A DNA stretch of 19,001 nt from Actinomycetes bacterium (GCA_023451265.1 JAEYAG010000183.1:1-19001), one strand, 5' to 3'; positions 1-8,444 are shown, counted from the first letter of the stretch. Program-made: numbers and translations. Notes: a model not told the origin generated them from the sequence alone.

Positions 1-1338
1 CTGCACGAGGCCGACATCGAGGTCATCCTCGACGTCGTCTACAACCACACCGCCGAACTGTACATCGGCGGTCCCCGATCCAGCTTCCGCGGCATCGACA
101 ACCGCGCCTACTACCGCCAGCACGACGACGGCGCCTACATCGACGTCACCGGATGCGGCAACTCGCTGAACACGGCGACGGATGCCGCGGCCCGCCTCGT
201 GATCGACTCGCTGCGCTACTGGGCGCAGGAGGTACACATCGACGGTTTCCGGTTCGATCTCGCCGTGACGCTCGGGCGCGACGGCGCGCATGCCTTCTCT
301 CCCGATCACCCGCTGCTGCGGGCGATCGTCGACGATCCGGCGTTGGCCGGCGTGAAGCTCATCGCCGAACCGTGGGACGTCGGGATCGGCGGATGGCAGA
401 CCGGCAACTTCGGCGAGGGCTGGTCGGAGTGGAACGACCGCTACCGCGATCGCGTGCGCAACTTCTGGCTGAGCGACATCGACTATGTGCGGCGCGCGGC
501 GATCTCACCGGTCGGCATCGGCGGGTTCGCGACCCGCCTGGCCGGTTCGTCCAACACCTTCAGCGAATCGCGCGGCCCGCTGGCGAGCGTCAACTTCGTC
601 ACGGCACACGACGGCTTCACCCTGCGCGACCTGGTGTCGTACGACGTCAAGCACAACCTCGGCAACGGCGAGCAGAACCGTGACGGCGCCGACACGAACC
701 GGTCGTTCAACCACGGCGCGGAGGGCTCCACCGACGATCCCCACATCCTCGCGACGCGCCGCAAGGCCATGCGCAACCTCCTCGGCACGCTGCTGCTGTC
801 GGCCGGCGTGCCGATGATCACGGCGGGCGACGAGATCGGCCGGACCCAGCGCGGCAACAACAACGCGTACTGCCACGACTCCCCTCTCACCTGGCTGAAC
901 TGGCAGCTCGCTCCGTGGCAGGAGGATCTCCTCGCCCACGTCCGCCGCCTCGTCCGGCTGCGCCACGACAACCCGGCGCTGCGGCCGCACCGCTACGCCC
1001 ATGCGGCCTACGAGGTGCCGAACTCCTCCGTCATCGACTGGTACGACGAGCACGGCGAGACGATGTCGATCGAACGCTGGACCAACCCCGCGCACCGGAC
1101 GCTGCAGTACCTCGCGCAGTCCACGCCCGAGCAGGGCGAGCCCAACCGCATCCTGCTCATCGTCCACGGCACCGAGCGCCCCATCGAGGTGACCCTTCCG
1201 GAGATCGACGACGTCACCGGCTACGTCTCGCTGTGGTCGAGCGTTCCCGAGCGCCCCGACGAGGAAGAACGCGTCCTCGCACCGGGAGAGGTCGTCGCGC
1301 TGCCCGGCACGGCCATGCATCTGTTCCGGGTCACCTGA
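1..1338 (+). CDS. glgX: Glycogen debranching enzyme GlgX (5' truncated by the window edge)
   Basis: Isoamylase-type GH13 enzyme that hydrolyses alpha-1,6 branches of glycogen in the cytoplasm. The reading frame is open from base 1 and ends in TGA at 1336-1338. The first visible residues already carry the GH13 region VVYNHT, so the start lies outside the window; by comparison with E. coli GlgX roughly 250 residues are missing. Visible family motifs are SFRGIDN, TGCGNSLNT, DGFRFDLA (nucleophile Asp at 256-258), LIAEPWDVG (acid/base Glu at 367-369) and TAHDGFTL (third Asp at 610-612). FNHGAEG, a GlgX signature, lies near 708. The C-terminal beta domain is complete. glgE starts 19 bases downstream on the same strand, so co-transcription is likely. 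Identity is secure from the motifs and their order; TreX-like archaeal debranching enzymes are the closest alternative. Confidence 0.95.
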   Translation: MHEADIEVILDVVYNHTAELYIGGPRSSFRGIDNRAYYRQHDDGAYIDVTGCGNSLNTATDAAARLVIDSLRYWAQEVHIDGFRFDLAVTLGRDGAHAFSPDHPLLRAIVDDPALAGVKLIAEPWDVGIGGWQTGNFGEGWSEWNDRYRDRVRNFWLSDIDYVRRAAISPVGIGGFATRLAGSSNTFSESRGPLASVNFVTAHDGFTLRDLVSYDVKHNLGNGEQNRDGADTNRSFNHGAEGSTDDPHILATRRKAMRNLLGTLLLSAGVPMITAGDEIGRTQRGNNNAYCHDSPLTWLNWQLAPWQEDLLAHVRRLVRLRHDNPALRPHRYAHAAYEVPNSSVIDWYDEHGETMSIERWTNPAHRTLQYLAQSTPEQGEPNRILLIVHGTERPIEVTLPEIDDVTGYVSLWSSVPERPDEEERVLAPGEVVALPGTAMHLFRVT

Positions 1339-1357
1339 ATCCGGGTAGGTTCGAGTC

Positions 1358-3466
1358 GTGGCATCGACGACGCGTTCCGTTCCCCCCGCATCCGCTCCCG
1401 ACGGGGCGACGCCGACGCTGCGCAGCGCGGCACAGATCCCGCTCCGGCCCGCCGTCGCCCTCCCCGACGCGCCCGAGACCGGCGTCGGGCGCATCCCGCT
1501 GCTGCTGCCGCGTCCGTCGGTTCCCACCGGGCTGCACCGCCCCTCGGCGTTCGCCGGCGAAGCCGTCACCTTCGGCGTCACCGCCTTCCGCGAGGGCCAC
1601 GATCTCATCGGCGTGCACCTGCGGCTGACCTCGCCCTCCGGCGTCGAGTCGCTGCACCGCGTGACGCCGCTCGGTGACGGCTTCGACCGGTGGGAGGTCG
1701 AGGTGGCACCGCTCGAGCAGGGTGTCTGGACATTCCGTTTCGAGGCGTTCGCCGACGACTACGCGACGTGGGAGCACGCGGCCGAGCTGAAGATCGCCGC
1801 GGGCGTCGACAGCGCGCTCATGCGCGAGATGGGCGCTCTGCTGCTGACCGGCGCCGCCACCGAGAAAGACCGTCCCGCGGCGCAGCGCCGGGCGCTCACC
1901 GGCGCGGCGGCCGCCCTGCGCGATGAGGCGACGACCGACGAGGCGGCTCTGATCGTGGTTCGCGACCCGGCGATCGCGGCCTTCTTCCGGGACCGTCCGA
2001 TCGCGAGCCTCACCACGACCGGACGGCCGCACGAGCTCCTCGTCGAACGCGAGCGCGCCGGTGTCGGCGCCTGGTACGAGTTCTTCCCCCGCTCCGAAGG
2101 GGCCAAGCGCTTGAAGGACGGGACCATCAAGAGCGGCACGTTCCGCACCGCGACCAAGCGCCTGCCGGCTGTCGCGGCGATGGGGTTCGACGTGCTGTAT
2201 CTGCCGCCCATCCACCCGATCGGCGAAGTGAACCGCAAGGGCCCGAACAACACCCTCACCGCGGGAGAGGGCGACCCCGGGTCGCCGTGGGCGATCGGCT
2301 CGGCCGCCGGCGGACACGACGCGGTGCATCCGGACCTCGGCAGTCTCGCCGACTTCCGTGCATTCGTGCGCGCTGCGAGGGCTGAGGGCCTGGAGATCGC
2401 CCTCGACCTCGCACTGCAAGCCGCCCCCGACCACCCGTGGGTGCGAGAGCACCCGGAGTGGTTCACGACCCTGCCGGACGGATCGATCGCGTACGCCGAG
2501 AACCCGCCCAAGAAGTACCAGGACATCTATCCGATCAATTTCGACAACGATCCGGCGGGCATCCGCGCCGAGGTCCTGCGGATCGTGCGCCACTGGATCG
2601 CGCAGGGGGTGAAGATCTTCCGCGTCGACAACCCGCACACCAAGCCCCTGCAGTTCTGGGAGTGGCTGATCGCCACGGTGAACGCCGAGCACCCCGACGT
2701 CGTCTTCCTCGCCGAGGCGTTCACCCGTCCCCGCCCGATGCAGGCGCTCGCGCAGGTCGGCTTCCAGCAGAGCTACTCGTACTTCACGTGGCGCAACACC
2801 AAGAGCGAGCTCGAGGAGTTCTTCCATTCGATCTCCCACGAGACCGCCGACTTCATGCGGCCGAACCTGTTCGTGAACACGCCGGACATCCTCACGGAGT
2901 ACCTGCAGTACGGCGGTCGCCCCGCGTACAAGATCCGCGCCGCCCTCGCCGCCACCGCGGGCGCGTCCTACGGCGTCTACGCGGGGTACGAGCTCGTCGA
3001 GAACGTCGCCCGGCCCGGTTCCGAGGAGAACATCGACAACGAGAAGTACGAGTACAAGCTCCGTGATTGGGATGCCGCGACATCCGCCGGCACGACGCTG
3101 GCGCCGTATCTGACGCGTCTCAACGAGATCCGCCGCGCGCATCCGGCGCTGCAGCAGCTGCGGAACCTCACGATCCACTGGAGCGACGACGACGCGATCC
3201 TCGTCTACGTCAAGCATCTCCCCGCCGCTCTCAGCCCGACCGGGCAGGCCGACACGATCATCGTCGTCGCGAACGTCGACCCGCATTCCACCCGCCAGAC
3301 GACCGTCCATATCGACAGTTCGGTCTTCGGCATCCCGCGCGGTCACGACTACGCCGTCGAAGACCTCATCACGGGTGCGCAGTGGACCTGGAACCAGGAC
3401 AACTTCGTCCGCCTGGACGCGTTCGACGAACCCGTCCACGTTCTGCACGTCAAGGAGTCCCGATGA
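1358..3466 (+). CDS. glgE: Alpha-1,4-glucan:maltose-1-phosphate maltosyltransferase GlgE
   Basis: Transfers maltosyl units from maltose-1-phosphate to the non-reducing ends of alpha-1,4-glucans (GlgE pathway, GH13_3), building cytosolic glycogen or capsule precursor glucan. The product is 702 aa. Domains in order: N-terminal beta domain (about 45-140), helical insert S (about 150-220), GH13 barrel, C-terminal beta domain. Family motifs are LPPIHPIG, NRKGPNN, ENPPKKYQDIYP and FRVDNPHTK (nucleophile D424), then LAEAFTRP (acid/base E453) and NTPDILTEYL (D510). The spacings 29 and 57 equal those I recall for Streptomyces GlgE D394/E423/D480. The start is GTG with a weak GGGTAGG upstream; no other ATG, GTG or TTG lies before the conserved GRIPLLLPRP segment. 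The roughly 30-residue offset therefore looks like a real Ala/Pro-rich N-terminal extension. The stop overlaps the glgB start as ATGA. Confidence 0.97.
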   Translation: MASTTRSVPPASAPDGATPTLRSAAQIPLRPAVALPDAPETGVGRIPLLLPRPSVPTGLHRPSAFAGEAVTFGVTAFREGHDLIGVHLRLTSPSGVESLHRVTPLGDGFDRWEVEVAPLEQGVWTFRFEAFADDYATWEHAAELKIAAGVDSALMREMGALLLTGAATEKDRPAAQRRALTGAAAALRDEATTDEAALIVVRDPAIAAFFRDRPIASLTTTGRPHELLVERERAGVGAWYEFFPRSEGAKRLKDGTIKSGTFRTATKRLPAVAAMGFDVLYLPPIHPIGEVNRKGPNNTLTAGEGDPGSPWAIGSAAGGHDAVHPDLGSLADFRAFVRAARAEGLEIALDLALQAAPDHPWVREHPEWFTTLPDGSIAYAENPPKKYQDIYPINFDNDPAGIRAEVLRIVRHWIAQGVKIFRVDNPHTKPLQFWEWLIATVNAEHPDVVFLAEAFTRPRPMQALAQVGFQQSYSYFTWRNTKSELEEFFHSISHETADFMRPNLFVNTPDILTEYLQYGGRPAYKIRAALAATAGASYGVYAGYELVENVARPGSEENIDNEKYEYKLRDWDAATSAGTTLAPYLTRLNEIRRAHPALQQLRNLTIHWSDDDAILVYVKHLPAALSPTGQADTIIVVANVDPHSTRQTTVHIDSSVFGIPRGHDYAVEDLITGAQWTWNQDNFVRLDAFDEPVHVLHVKESR

Positions 3467-5601
3467 GCGCCGTTTCCGACGAGATCCTCGACACCGTCGC
3501 GACCGGCTCGTACCACGCGCCGCACGACGTGCTGGGACCCCATCGCCTGCCCGACGGCACCTGGGTGATCCGCACCCGCCGGCCCATGGCGCGGACGGTG
3601 ACCGCTGAGCTGGACGACGGCACCGGTGTCACCCTCGCGCACGTGCGCAGCGGCGTCTGGGAGGGGACCACGCCCCACCAGCCCCGGGCGTACGAGATCG
3701 TCGCGACATACGACGGCGCACCGGACTTCCGGGCCGACGACCCCTACCGTCACCTGCCGTCGCTCGGCGAGATGGACCAGTACCTCATCGGGGAGGGACG
3801 TCACGAGGAGCTGTGGCGCGTCCTCGGCGCGCACGTGCGGCACTACGACGGCGTCAGCGGCGTGTCGTTCGCGGTGTGGGCGCCGCACGCGCGGGCGGTG
3901 CGGGTGACCGGTGATTTCAATTCGTGGGACGGTCAGGGGCACGCGCTGCGCAGTCTCGGCTCCAGCGGCGTGTGGGAGCTGTTCGTCCCCGGCCTCGGCG
4001 CCGGCACGACGTACAAGTACGAGATCCTCACGCGTCGTGGCGAGTGGATCCTCAAGGCCGACCCGATGGCCCAGTGGGCGGAGGTCCCGCCGGCGACCGG
4101 CTCGGTCGTCACCGAGAGCACGTACACGTGGGGGGATGCCGAGTGGCTCGCCCGCCGCGCCGCCGGTGACGTCCTGTCGCAGCCGATGTCGACGTACGAG
4201 CTGCACCTCGGCTCCTGGCGCCCGGGCCTCGGCTACCGCGACGCGGCCGACCCGCTCATCGACTACCTCACCGAGGTCGGCTACACGCACGTGGAGTTCC
4301 TGCCGCTGGCCGAGCACCCCTTCGGCGGCTCCTGGGGGTACCAGGTCTCCGGCTACTACGCGCCCACGAGTCGCTTCGGCACCCCGGATGACCTGCGCTA
4401 CCTCATCGACCGGCTCCACCAGGCGGGCTTCGGGGTCATCATGGACTGGGTCCCGGGGCACTTCCCGAAAGACGCCTTCGCCCTCGCCCGCTTCGACGGC
4501 GAGGCCCTGTACGAGCACCCCGACCCCCGCCGGGGCGAGCACAAGGACTGGGGAACGCTGATCTTCGACTACGGCCGCAACGAGGTGCGCAACTTCCTCG
4601 TCGCGAACGCGCTGTACTGGCTCGAGGAGTTCCACGTCGACGGGCTGCGCGTCGATGCGGTGGCCTCGATGCTGTACCTGGACTATTCGCGCGAGGCCGG
4701 CGAGTGGGAGCCGAACATCTACGGCGGCCGCGAGAACCTCGAAGCCATCCGCTTCCTGCAGGAGGTCAACGCCACCGCGTACAAGCGCTACCCCGGAATC
4801 GCGATGATCGCCGAGGAGTCCACGAGCTATCCCGGAGTGACCGCGCCCACCAGCGCCGGCGGCCTCGGCTTCGGGCTCAAGTGGAACATGGGGTGGATGA
4901 ACGACTCGCTGGAGTACATCAAGCGTGATCCGATGTACCGGTCGCATCACGAGGGAGAGCTGTCCTTCTCGTTCGTGTACGCGTTCAGCGAGCACTTCGT
5001 GCTGCCGATCAGCCACGACGAGGTCGTGCACGGCAAGGGGACGCTGTTCACCCGCATGCCCGGCGATCACTGGCAGAAGCTCGCGAACACCCGCGCGTTC
5101 CTCGCCTACATGTGGGGCCACCCCGGCAAGCAGCTACTGTTCATGGGCCAGGACTTCGGCCAGCTGTCGGAGTGGTCGGAGGGCCGGGGCCTGGACTGGT
5201 GGATGCTGGACCAGCCGCCGCACCGCCAGCTGCAGGGCTTCGTCGGCGCCCTCAACCGCGTCTACCGCGAGAATTCGCCGCTGTGGGCACGGGACAGCGA
5301 CGGCTCCGCCTTCGCGCGCATCGGCGCGCCGACGTGGAATCCGAACGTGATCGCGATGGCGCGGTACGACCATCACGGCAACTGCGTCGTCGTGGTCGCG
5401 AACTTCTCCGGAGTGCCGATCCACGACTACGCGCTCGATCTGCCCGCCGGTGGCGAATGGACGGAGCTGCTGAACTCCGACGCCGCCGCGTACGGCGGGT
5501 CGGGTGTCGGCAACCTCGGCGCCGTCCAGGCGGACGACAGCGGTCGCGCGACCATGGTGCTGCCGCCGCTCGGCGTGCTCTGGCTCGGCCGGCGCGGCTG
5601 A
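3463..5601 (+). CDS. glgB: 1,4-alpha-glucan branching enzyme GlgB
   Basis: Introduces alpha-1,6 branches into the linear glucan made by GlgE, in the cytoplasm. I place the start at ATG 3463 because it overlaps the glgE stop (ATGA) and gives the usual length, 712 aa; the frame stays open further upstream inside glgE. Domains: N1 beta module (about 10-105), CBM48 (about 115-210, with GDFNSWDG), GH13 barrel, C-terminal beta domain. Motifs are GSWGYQVSGYYAPTSRFGTP, VDGLRVDAVASMLYLDY (nucleophile D398), IAEESTSYPG (acid/base E451) and ISHDEVVHGKG (D519). The intervals 53 and 68 equal those of E. coli GlgB D405/E458/D526. Translational coupling to glgE fits the pathway, in which GlgE elongates and GlgB branches. 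The gene ends one base before the stop of a convergent thioredoxin gene. Confidence 0.97.
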   Translation: MSAVSDEILDTVATGSYHAPHDVLGPHRLPDGTWVIRTRRPMARTVTAELDDGTGVTLAHVRSGVWEGTTPHQPRAYEIVATYDGAPDFRADDPYRHLPSLGEMDQYLIGEGRHEELWRVLGAHVRHYDGVSGVSFAVWAPHARAVRVTGDFNSWDGQGHALRSLGSSGVWELFVPGLGAGTTYKYEILTRRGEWILKADPMAQWAEVPPATGSVVTESTYTWGDAEWLARRAAGDVLSQPMSTYELHLGSWRPGLGYRDAADPLIDYLTEVGYTHVEFLPLAEHPFGGSWGYQVSGYYAPTSRFGTPDDLRYLIDRLHQAGFGVIMDWVPGHFPKDAFALARFDGEALYEHPDPRRGEHKDWGTLIFDYGRNEVRNFLVANALYWLEEFHVDGLRVDAVASMLYLDYSREAGEWEPNIYGGRENLEAIRFLQEVNATAYKRYPGIAMIAEESTSYPGVTAPTSAGGLGFGLKWNMGWMNDSLEYIKRDPMYRSHHEGELSFSFVYAFSEHFVLPISHDEVVHGKGTLFTRMPGDHWQKLANTRAFLAYMWGHPGKQLLFMGQDFGQLSEWSEGRGLDWWMLDQPPHRQLQGFVGALNRVYRENSPLWARDSDGSAFARIGAPTWNPNVIAMARYDHHGNCVVVVANFSGVPIHDYALDLPAGGEWTELLNSDAAAYGGSGVGNLGAVQADDSGRATMVLPPLGVLWLGRRG

Positions 5602-5602
5602 G

Positions 5603-6538
5603 TCAGAACAGCAGGCTGGCCAGGCGCCCGCGCGCGCGGATCACCCGGGCGTCAGCGTCGCCGACGAGCCCGAACAGCTCCAGGAGCCGCTCCCGAACGG
5701 GCGCGCGCTCGTCGGCGGGCAGCTGCGCGAACAGGTCGAGCAGCCGAGCGAATGCGTCGTCCACGTGCCCGCCGGCGATGTCGAGATCCGCGACGGCGAA
5801 CTGGGCGGCGACATCCCGCGGGGCGGATGCCGCGGCATCCCGCGCCTGCTGCAGATCCAGGCCCTGCACGCGCTGCAGCAGACGCACCTGGCCGAGCCCG
5901 GCGCGGGCCTGCTCGTCTCGCGGATCCTGTGCGAGGGCCTGCTCGTAGGCGGTGACGGCGCGCGCATAGTCGCCCGCCTCGATCGCGTCGAAGGCCTCCT
6001 GATGCAGCGGGGGCAATGCCGGCTCGGCGGGCTCCTCGGCATCCGACGACGCGTCCCCCACGGGGACGGTGCCGGTGACGCCGTGCTGGGCGGCCAGCTG
6101 CAGCAGCTGGCCGAACACTTCGCGCACCTGCTGCTCTGGCACGGCGCCGGTGAACAGCGGCACGGGCTGGCCCGCGACGAGCGCGACGACCATGGGGATG
6201 GACTGGGCGCGAAACCCCTGCGCGAGCTGCGGGTTCGCGTCGACGTCGACCTTGGCCAGCACGAGGCGACCGCCGAGCTCGACGACCACCTTCTCGAGGA
6301 TCGGGCTCAGCCGCGTGCACGGGCCGCACCACTCCGCCCACAGGTCCACGACGACCGGCACGGTGCGCGAGAGCTCGAGCACCTGGCCGAACGACTCGTC
6401 GGTCGCGTCGAAGATCAGCGACGGTGCGCCGGCACGAGCCTCCGCACCGGCCGTCGGCGCGGGCGCGGCCGCACGGGAGCGGAGCGAGGACAGGTCGACG
6501 GCGCCGCGCATCACGGCGCCGGGCGTGGGATCGGTCAC
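5603..6538 (-). CDS. Thioredoxin-TPR protein, CnoX/YbbN-like co-chaperone or holdase
   Basis: Cytosolic protein with an N-terminal thioredoxin fold and a C-terminal tetratricopeptide region; 311 aa. The thioredoxin domain spans about residues 42-150, with active site WCGPC (C71 and C74) and cis-Pro P115 in SIPMVV. A linker rich in Ala and Glu leads to helical TPR-like repeats from about 175 to 300 (DYARAVTAYEQALAQDPRDEQARAGL, split by later less regular repeats). The layout matches the CnoX family, which protects proteins from oxidative aggregation and hands them to chaperonin. The intact CGPC suggests redox activity, as in Caulobacter and unlike the E. coli SQHC form. I chose GTG 6538 because it shares one base with the upstream gene's TAG (TAGTG) and is preceded by GGTGG; ATG 6511 is the alternative (302 aa). 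In M. tuberculosis, as I recall, the comparable thioredoxin gene Rv1324 also lies close to glgB-glgE. Confidence 0.88.
   Translation of the reverse strand: MTDPTPGAVMRGAVDLSSLRSRAAAPAPTAGAEARAGAPSLIFDATDESFGQVLELSRTVPVVVDLWAEWCGPCTRLSPILEKVVVELGGRLVLAKVDVDANPQLAQGFRAQSIPMVVALVAGQPVPLFTGAVPEQQVREVFGQLLQLAAQHGVTGTVPVGDASSDAEEPAEPALPPLHQEAFDAIEAGDYARAVTAYEQALAQDPRDEQARAGLGQVRLLQRVQGLDLQQARDAAASAPRDVAAQFAVADLDIAGGHVDDAFARLLDLFAQLPADERAPVRERLLELFGLVGDADARVIRARGRLASLLF
5825..5840. repeat. 16-bp perfect palindrome built from the recurrent GGATGCCGC motif
   Basis: GGATGCCGCGGCATCC is its own complement and lies inside the TPR part of the thioredoxin gene. The half-site GGATGCCGC also occurs at 180, 3070, 13209, 13651, 15854, 16416 and 17533 on the plus strand, in coding and non-coding DNA alike. 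I read this as an over-represented genomic word; function unknown. Confidence 0.5.
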
Positions 6539-8307
6539 TACGGGGCCACCTTCGCGTCGAGGATTGCGGACGAGTACCCGAGCAGCTGGATGCGGTTGCT
6601 GGAGCTCTGCGAGGGCACGAAGAAGAAAAGCTGGTCGAGGTAGGTCGTCGTGAAGCCCGTGGACGACTGGGGGACGCCGGTGAGCGTCTGCACCAGCGGG
6701 TTGTTGTCCAGCTTGATCACGGCGTCGGTGTTCGTCGGCACCACCGTGTCGGTCTCGTTCACCGTAACGGCGACGATCGCGCCGGAGTCGAGCGTCGCGA
6801 GCGAGATCGGCTCCTCCGCGCCGGCGCTGGCGCTGAACGTGAGCGTGCCGGTCTGCGCGGCCGTCTGGTTGAACGCGTCCATGCGCTCGGTGCGGTTCTG
6901 CGCCACGAGGGTGCGGAACGGGTCGCTGGACGCGTCGAACAGGTCGGCGTAGGTGCTGGCATCGCCGTTGGTGATGATGTCGGCGTATGCCGCGGCGACC
7001 TCGTTGGGCGGCAGCGTGAGGAAGGGCGACTCCGGGTCGATCGCGACGGCGCCCACGTAGGTCGGTGCGAGGTTGAGGCTCGCATCGGCGACGAGCTCGG
7101 ATTCGTTGGTCAGCTTGTAGGGCGACCACGGGTCGGCCTGCGTCAGGCTCATGATGACGTCGGCCGTCGTCGCGCCGGTCTCCACGACGGCGAAGAACGT
7201 GCGGGGCCACTGGTCGTACGCCTCGGGCAGCACGACACGCACCGGCGACGCGGGCACGGCAGCGGGCACCGGGGCGTCGGCGACGTCCTTGAGCTTGTAC
7301 GAGGTCTCCCGGGTGGCGAGCGCCGGCCCCGTGAGACGGAGGGCGGCGGCGGCCGGGTCCTTCGCCTCATCGGCGGCCGTGACGTCCTCGGAGACACGCG
7401 CCAGGATCCGTTCGGCCTGCGCCTGCGTCACGACCGGACTCCCCTGGTCGTCGGGGACGACGACGGACGGCGACGGCGAGGCCGTCGGCGTCGATCCGAA
7501 CTGCGGCCACGCGTCTGCGGAGCAGCCGGCGAACAGCAGCGCGCTGACGGCGACGGCGGGAACGACGATCATGCGACGGCGGCCCCGGGTCAGCTGACGG
7601 CGGCCGGGCGTGGCGCTGATGACACCCTTGTCGGCCTCTTCGACCGAGAGGTCGATCGGCTCGGTGACCGGCAGCGGCAGCCCCTTGCGCCGCGGCCCGC
7701 GGGAGCGGCGCGCGTGACGGACACCGAGGATGTACAGCACGATCCCGCCGAGCAGCAGGATGCTGCCACCGACGATCAGGGGACCTGCCCAGGGCGTGGT
7801 GGCTCCGGTCGGCCACGTCAGGCTGAGGCTGCTGGGGGCGGGCGCGACGCCGTCGGTGGCCACGAGCAGACTCATGTCCGCGGGAAGCTGCAGCGGCGTG
7901 ATGAGCACGTCGTCCTGCTGGAACTCGTCGAGCCACAGGTCCGAGCCGATGGGGCTGATCGGCTCCGTGTCCGCCGCGGGCGGGTTCTTCGCCGCGACCG
8001 CCTCGGAGGCGATCTCGCCGTCGTCCTCCGTGATGTGGGTGTACTCCGACGGGGTCAGCCACGCCTCGAGGTCGGCGGTGCGGCCGTAGGCGGCGAAGAT
8101 CGTGCCGTCCTCCTGCACGCGCAGGGTCTGCGACCCGTCGTGGCTGTTGAGCACGGCGCCGTCGATGAGGACGTACGGCGCGTCGCCGGCGACCGAGATC
8201 GCCTGGCTTTCCGTCTTCGGTCCTTGGAAGACGGTGCGCTGTGCGATACCGGCACCGATCATGAGGGCGGCGAGCACGAAGGCCGTCACAGCCCAGACGA
8301 AACGCAC
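6538..8307 (-). CDS. Uncharacterised three-segment membrane protein with internal lipobox-like site
   Basis: 589 aa; I do not recognise a named family. The sequence predicts hydrophobic segments at about 4-23, 174-196 and 246-261. The first loop (about 24-173) is rich in acidic residues. A short basic stretch (HARRSRGPRRKG, 198-209) follows segment two, and RRQLTRGRRR precedes segment three. By the positive-inside rule, the N-terminus and the 197-245 loop are cytoplasmic, while the first loop and the long C-terminal domain (about 262-589) are outside. Segment three ends in LFAGC (C262), a textbook lipobox, followed by a Ser/Thr/Pro linker. I place the start at GTG 8307 because GGAGG lies nine bases upstream; the frame is open 14 codons further. 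Its TAG overlaps the thioredoxin start, so the two are co-translated. A surface-exposed role near the cell envelope is inference only. Confidence 0.7.
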   Translation of the reverse strand: MRFVWAVTAFVLAALMIGAGIAQRTVFQGPKTESQAISVAGDAPYVLIDGAVLNSHDGSQTLRVQEDGTIFAAYGRTADLEAWLTPSEYTHITEDDGEIASEAVAAKNPPAADTEPISPIGSDLWLDEFQQDDVLITPLQLPADMSLLVATDGVAPAPSSLSLTWPTGATTPWAGPLIVGGSILLLGGIVLYILGVRHARRSRGPRRKGLPLPVTEPIDLSVEEADKGVISATPGRRQLTRGRRRMIVVPAVAVSALLFAGCSADAWPQFGSTPTASPSPSVVVPDDQGSPVVTQAQAERILARVSEDVTAADEAKDPAAAALRLTGPALATRETSYKLKDVADAPVPAAVPASPVRVVLPEAYDQWPRTFFAVVETGATTADVIMSLTQADPWSPYKLTNESELVADASLNLAPTYVGAVAIDPESPFLTLPPNEVAAAYADIITNGDASTYADLFDASSDPFRTLVAQNRTERMDAFNQTAAQTGTLTFSASAGAEEPISLATLDSGAIVAVTVNETDTVVPTNTDAVIKLDNNPLVQTLTGVPQSSTGFTTTYLDQLFFFVPSQSSSNRIQLLGYSSAILDAKVAP

Positions 8308-8363
8308 GAAACGACACCTCCCTGTGCTCCGCTCGGGGTCGCGGCGCACAACTTCGACGTTTC

Positions 8364-8369
8364 AGACTA
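8364..8369 (-). promoter_or_regulatory. Candidate -10 element for the 589-aa gene / thioredoxin operon
   Basis: On the minus strand the hexamer reads TAGTCT, about 57 bases before GTG 8307, in the divergent gap 8308-8502. No convincing -35 sits 16-18 bases upstream, so this is a weak call based on the -10 and its placement only. Confidence 0.3.
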
Positions 8370-8406
8370 GCGAAAAGCGGCTGAATGTCGCCCGGGAGGG
8401 CACGTC

Positions 8407-8438
8407 TTGACGGTGTCGGGTGGCTGCGTGCGTATTCT
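8407..8438 (+). promoter_or_regulatory. Candidate promoter of the AI-2E-family gene
   Basis: TTGACG at 8407-8412 and TATTCT at 8433-8438 look like sigma70-type -35 and -10 boxes, but the 20-base spacer is 2-3 bases longer than ideal. The position, about 65 bases before ATG 8503, is reasonable. A start near 8445 would place the hairpin at 8445-8471 at the very beginning of the transcript. Confidence 0.35.
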
Positions 8439-8444
8439 TGCAAG

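Noticed and set aside
3067..3462. Open frame extending glgB upstream inside glgE.
   Set aside because: It overlaps well-conserved glgE sequence, and its translation is Arg-rich and unlike any GlgB N-terminus.
6539..7210. Minus-strand open frame extending the thioredoxin gene upstream.
   Set aside because: It lies out of frame over the 589-aa gene, and its translation is Arg/His-rich, typical of a high-GC shadow frame.
7535..7572. ATG at 7572 could start a separate lipoprotein gene (MIVVPAVAVSALLFAGC).
   Set aside because: The frame is continuous through it, no Shine-Dalgarno precedes it, and the upstream part has good coding character with a sensible three-segment topology. Kept as one gene, with the lipobox noted.
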